DNA from: Adineta ricciae
Lineage: Eukaryota > Rotifera > Eurotatoria > Adinetida > Adinetidae
Reading direction: 5' to 3'
DNA length: 64,000 nucleotides
Assembly: GCA_905250025.1 (NCBI GenBank)
Contig: CAJNOJ010000033.1
Span: 124,001-188,000, forward strand
Shown here: one piece after another, positions 59,237-64,000 of the stretch
Position numbering within the stretch: position 1 is the stretch's first letter
Layout of the letters: every line of letters starts with the position of its first letter
Position numbers and translations under genes: made by a program
Notes under the pieces: generated by a model
Database searches by the model: none
The model's input: only the letters and a program-made list of their open reading frames with translations
Told to the model about the DNA's origin: nothing

Positions 59237-61222
59237 GAATTGTGTTGACACTTGATATTCGAATACAGATCTAAATAGAAAATGCATTCGTTTGACGAAG
59301 TACATCAATGCCTTCTTGCTATACTTGATACTTTCTTAACTATGTAGCGAAAAGTTTGTGGAGTATAGCTTAAATATGCGAAGATTCCAGACAGGAATCG
59401 GTCAACGTACCCGACTCTTTAAAAACAGAATCGCAATAGCACTGAAATCTGTTATGTATATATATACCTCAGACTGGCTCTCCGAACACTTTTATCTTTA
59501 ATTATCGTAGTTTCTTGCATTTCTATTCATGTTAAAATTAGACGAACATGTTCTGACGTCAGAATTGAAATAGCGAGTCTACAAGTTTCAAAGTCTGTAC
59601 TATTAGATAATGAGTATTTCACCTTTACATCAGGTTTAAAAAGACAACGAGAGCATTAACTTACATTGCCTTTCAAACAATACTCTGCGGAATGGAAGTG
59701 AGAGGAATATAATCGAGCGATCGATTTATAGCAGAATGATTCTGTGACAAGGCGTTCCTCTCTGTTAGTCTAAGTCGAGTAAACCTTCTTATGAAAGAAA
59801 TTGGCTTGGGACGTCATACAATACTACAAATGTAAAAAATTCATTATTTTACGCTTCTATGAATTGTTTCAATGAAAGCTTCATTCTACGAACAAAGTGT
59901 GAAAACATCAGGGTGGGATGGGCTACGTAAAACTATAATGAAAACAGAACGAAGTCGTTCCACTCTCAAGATTGTGTGTGATATCAATGGAAAACTTTGA
60001 GAATTTTCCTAGGAATAGGGATGTGCGTATCAAATGTACTCCTTTACTTTAACGATTCAATATATAAAATAAGATAAGGGAAGCAGGAAAAAGCCAAGAA
60101 TCATTACTTGCGAAATTATTGATACATATTTCCAACGTAGTGAAAATAAAACTGAATGGCTGTGCTATCATTTTATTAAAAGGGAAGAGATAATATTCGA
60201 ATTAATGATGCTTGGCCGTGTGAAAATATATTTGATCAAATTACAGACTTAGAACAACTACTAATTAGATACTAAATCTGACGTGAATAGTACGCATGTG
60301 TGTTAATCAGCATTTTACCAATTCATAGACGACAGAAAAGTGCAGTTTGTGTTACAACAAAACAGATATATGAGGCGCAACCAAATCTGTCTATTCATAT
60401 ATTAACTGTCACTATATATAATTGTTACCGATCTCCATAAATTTTGTGAAAAATTCAAATGACACAAATGTTATTACATAGGATGATTGAAGATGAACAT
60501 TCGCAGTGAGCAATAACCCTCACACGATCTTGCAGTCACTCTCATATGCTTGTGTCATAATTTTATACTTGTAGTTCTTTTAGTTTTAAACCAGCTCAAA
60601 ATTCGGCATAGTCTATTAACATGTTTAATCTGTTTCTTGTGCAGATATTAGTCAGACGTTGCAGATTGGAGTTTGCCTATACGCATTTTAATATCCATGA
60701 CTCAATCAGTCAGATAAAGAAACATGCTTGCAATCAATATGAATTAATACGTCATCGACATTCTTGTCTTCTTGTATACTTCTAAGAACATGCAGATGTT
60801 TGTTAAATTAGTTGACAAACGAAAGAGAAATTATTGCTTTTTATGACAATGGTAGGATTCTGTTCTCATAACATTTATTTTTCCTACAATGCACAATTCA
60901 TCAACCTCCACAGAGTGTACAAGATGAATCAGCGATCTTGCTCATACTTGTTTTTCTCCTTTCTTCTCTGTTCGTTGGTTTGTTCGCGTTTCTTCTTTTC
61001 TCTGCACAGCGAGTGACGAGACGAATGATTCGCCCTAAGAAGAACGAACAATCGCGTGGGCGCAGAAAAGAGCGACTAACGCGCTTCTGCGCATCTATTT
61101 TTGTTTTTCTGCATGCATGATTCACACACACATACCAAGGATTTAAACGAATATATATATATCTATACTAAAACTGAATCTTTTTGTCGCATAAGTCAAA
61201 AATTTTCATTTCTCTTTCGAAG
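59237..61222. other. Intergenic region
   Basis: About 2 kb without a recognisable exon or RNA gene. Open frames around 60834-61131 overlap on both strands and come from base composition. Confidence 0.45.
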
Positions 61223-62361
61223 ATGAATTTATTTAGTCGTAAAAGTGTTGTCCCACCTCCATCGCTTAGTCCACAACCATCGATTTCTAATGCAGCTACG
61301 GCTGGACCAGAAGCATTCGCGAATAATTCAGCGTATGGTCGAGGCTTTTTCGAACCAGGCGCTTATTCAGTTGCTTTGAAGCGATGTGAAAACGGGCACG
61401 ATCTTGCTCAACAACTTGCAGATATGTTCGAAGAACGTGCACAACTCGAATCTGTGTACACGAATCAATTACGTGCATGGTCGAGAAAATGGCATACCGA
61501 ATTAGTTAAATCACAAGAATACGGAACAAATAAAAAGGTTTGGGATCAAACTGCAACAGCAGGTAATCAGATTTGATTCTCTTGGATTCCCCTCACTAAA
61601 CAAAGTTAATTTAGGTGAACAGATGGCTGAAGTTCATGGGGCACTGTCGTCCTCGCTAACGGATAGTTTAATACCTAAACTTCGTCAATGGCGAAAAGAT
61701 AATTACGAGAAATCACTCATTCATTATAAAAAAACAAAAGAATTCGAAAAAGAATTCATTGATGCCCAAAAGTCCTGGTCGAAATTATTAGATAAAATCT
61801 CGGACTACAAATCTACTTATTATGCAGCTTGCAAAGCGGCGAAATTAGCCGATGATGCTGAACGTTCGGCATCCGAAGAACAACGACGAAAATTGGCAGA
61901 TAAAGCTGAAGTTGCCAGGAGGGAAGTTGGATCTGCTAAAGCCAAATACGAACAAGCAGTGAACGAGGCAAGAGAACAAAGGCCTCGTTATGAATCGGCA
62001 ATGAAAGAGGTGTTTGAACGAACTCAAGCGTTCGAAAAGAAACGTCTGGATTTCTTCAAAGAAACGTTCGAAGAATTCTCAAAAATATTAGAGACAGCCA
62101 CGGAAGACAAGTATGTTAACCTTGATGATGATGGTGATGACACATCTTATATTTGATCTTTTCCAGTCCAACGCTAAAGAAAATGAATGACGACTACAAA
62201 ACAAATATAACTGCACATGATTCCAACGAAGACTTATCGTGGTGGGATCAAAACTATGGTATGTTTAATAATAGTCTTTCCAGTAGATGCTATATCTTCT
62301 TTGTTGTATAGGTACGCAAACCAACAATCGCTGGCCGGAATATGAAGAATATCGTGATTGA
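61223..62361 (+). CDS. PACSIN/syndapin F-BAR protein lacking SH3
   Basis: Syndapins bend membranes in endocytosis and link them to dynamin and actin. Exons 61223-61562, 61615-62110, 62167-62258 and 62312-62361 give 325 aa in phase. F-BAR blocks are clear: FFEPGAYSVALKRCENGHDL, LADMFEERAQLESVYTNQL, AWSRKWHTELVK, KDNYEKSLIHYKKTKEFEKE, FIDAQKSWSKLL, YYAACKAAKLADD and FEKKRLDFFKE. It closes with DLSWWDQNYG and NRWPEYEEYRD, where vertebrate PACSINs continue into an NPF linker and SH3. Here a stop follows directly, so no dynamin-binding module is encoded, unless a further exon is used alternatively. Confidence 0.92.
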
Positions 62362-63273
62362 TCATAAATGTTGTGCATTTTATCTCATGATAATCAGACA
62401 ACTGCTTTTCCCCTCTACCCTCAACTTGTTTAATTTTCTTGTGAACTAAAGCTTTTGTTGTTGTTTTTCTTCTTCTTATATATGCCAAACAATGAGACTA
62501 CAGGTCATTTCTGTTCGATAGAAATTTGCTGATATCTTTTGTGTATGTATTTTTGTCTCTTCAGCTGAAGAATAAAGAGATGAATATATATATATATATA
62601 TAGCCAAGCTGATATATACTTTTATTCAATATATGTACATATAATCATTACTTTGATGTACTATCGAATAATGCAAATGATACGTTTGGCAATACTATCA
62701 GAATGTGATTTATGATCGTCTTTGTACGTCCATCATCACGTATCTTTGACTACATTGATTGATATTCTATCTTATCTAGTCTCATACATTGAAGTGACTG
62801 TAAAATATAGTCGAGAATGTAAGAGAAACTCGGGATTGCCCTCATTCGTAAAACTACAAATAATTCGTCTAAAACGTAAATCATCTTATATCCGGTTCAG
62901 TTCTAGACTATGCTATGAATGGTTCTGTAAATGATAATTGAATTGAGCGATATCTTCTGCTATTTTCTTTCTTGTTATATTACCATTATTAATGATGGTC
63001 AATATTGCTATTCATTACAGGCAAAGCATCTATCCGATAACACTTGAACAATAATAACGTCGAATACATACACATATCAAGAGTGTACATTCCATTGTTA
63101 TCTCGATACCATCTTCATGTTCGTATCAGTATTTGCTCGCAGCTCTCTGTTCTCAGACATACTTGATTCACTATTCGCGTACATATTCGGTGTTCTTGTT
63201 GTTGTCGATTTCTGGTATATTCGTACATCAGTTATCTTCACTTTAACTTCACACATCGCCATCGATACTGAGA
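62362..63273. other. Intergenic region downstream of PACSIN
   Basis: No SH3 exon was found here. A (TA)n tract lies at about 62585-62602 after an AATAAA near 62572. Confidence 0.5.
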
Positions 63274-63735
63274 ATGGGTGCGAAACTAACCAGAAAAAAT
63301 CAAAGTCTGACCATCGTAAGAACGACTGAAGATCAAGAGAAAATCTTAACAACTGCTGAAAATACGAACAAGCATGTTCAGTTATCAACAACAGAAAGCA
63401 ATAGTAAACAAACGAAGAAGAAAAAATCCAAACTGGACACAACAAAGGTCGACAAAAGTACGAATACAGAAAATTGTATACTGCCAGTATCGTTATTCAG
63501 CGAACAATTGGTTGGTGATAAAATATCTACTGGAGTAGCAGATAACAATGTCGAACATGTTCCACCTGCTGACACTCAAAATGGAATCGTCTCAGGTGCT
63601 TTTCACATTGATAATCAAGACACTTCAAACGGTCAAAACCATCGCATCAGTATTCTGAACAATTTAACTGATGCAACAAATAGTGCTTCGTCGACAGTTA
63701 CTGGTATTACAGACGAAATTGACAATCATAAATAA
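63274..63735 (+). CDS. Probably N-myristoylated disordered protein
   Basis: 153 aa, no intron. The start MGAKLTRKNQS has Gly2, Lys4 and Thr6, which fits the N-myristoylation pattern, followed by a Lys-rich stretch (KQTKKKKSK) that could bind membranes. The rest is Ser/Thr/Asn/Asp-rich with no folded domain visible. The layout recalls MARCKS-like lipid-anchored proteins but no homology is claimed. Confidence 0.55.
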   Translation: MGAKLTRKNQSLTIVRTTEDQEKILTTAENTNKHVQLSTTESNSKQTKKKKSKLDTTKVDKSTNTENCILPVSLFSEQLVGDKISTGVADNNVEHVPPADTQNGIVSGAFHIDNQDTSNGQNHRISILNNLTDATNSASSTVTGITDEIDNHK

Positions 63736-64000
63736 ATGTTGTTATCCTGTTAAAAAAAATGACATATCGACAAATCAAGCATAGAAAAGACCGTTTCCAT
63801 TTTTATTCTCATTTATCCCGTTAACATTTATTCCATATTCAATTTATTCAATATTGTGTCGTTCTAGGATTTTCGTACAATCATTTATTCCATGTACGTG
63901 AATGATTTAGGTAGTAAATTTATAATATACGATGAGAAATCAATGATAGTTTTAGCAAACTTACGTTCGAGAAACTCCATAATCGAGTTCTGTTCTAATT
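63736..64000. other. 3' flank to window end
   Basis: AT-rich 3' UTR or intergenic sequence. Nothing recognised. Confidence 0.4.

Noticed and set aside
60834-61131. Overlapping open frames on both strands
   Set aside because: Hydrophobic or Arg-rich by composition only, with no motif.
1-64000. CRISPR arrays, bacterial operons, phage or attachment sites
   Set aside because: Looked for and not seen. The bacterial-type genes carry spliceosomal introns and sit among animal genes, so the window is eukaryotic.

Overview
The window looks like nuclear DNA from a bdelloid rotifer (an Adineta- or Rotaria-like animal). The evidence is animal synaptic, cytoskeletal and secretory genes broken by very short GT-AG introns (33-61 bases are common), AT-rich spacers, and animal genes interleaved with genes whose families are bacterial (two secreted DD-peptidases) or fungal in appearance (a DPP1-type lipid phosphatase). 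The assignment is inferred from this mixture, not from a marker gene. Exon coordinates were worked out by hand from splice signals and codon phase.

Layout. 1-4.6 kb (minus): a histamine H1-like amine receptor, cut by the left edge, with two alternative 5' modules that each supply an N-terminus and TM1. 6.5-7.0 kb (minus): an unrecognised basic protein. 7.3-8.8 kb (minus): an Aster/GRAMD1-like VASt gene with no GRAM domain in sight. 9.5-12.9 kb (minus): tandem penicillin-binding-protein-4-like DD-peptidases with introns. 13.45-14.04 kb: a non-autonomous DNA element with terminal inverted repeats of about 208 bp. 14.4-16.3 kb (minus): a GT23 fucosyltransferase-like enzyme. 17.2-19.6 kb (minus): a secreted discoidin/F-type-lectin protein.

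After a gene-poor 3.8 kb come a small disordered protein (23.4-24.0 kb, plus) and two copies of a duplicated secreted Ser-Gly/dibasic-site precursor (26.2 and 29.3 kb, plus), the second expanded by a 21-bp minisatellite. Then follow a P2C-like cation ATPase (30.3-34.1 kb, minus), an intronless fungal-type lipid phosphate phosphatase (35.6-36.7 kb, plus), synaptotagmin-1 (38.5-41.3 kb, plus), a divergent seven-TM receptor (43.5-44.5 kb, plus) and a six-cysteine knottin-like secreted peptide (45 kb, minus).

From 46 kb the window is dense with ordinary animal genes: IQCH (minus) head-to-head with MGST1 (plus), a NET1/ARHGEF3 RhoGEF, a sigma-class GST, YIF1 and mitochondrial ribosomal protein S12 with a possible alternative last exon. 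The last part holds a small secreted protein, a PACSIN/syndapin F-BAR protein without SH3, and a probably myristoylated disordered protein.

There is no operon logic. Functional themes are membrane traffic and synapse (SYT1, PACSIN, YIF1), detoxification (MGST1, GST sigma) and probable defence or digestion of bacteria (secreted DD-peptidases). No tRNA, rRNA, CRISPR array or telomeric repeat was recognised.
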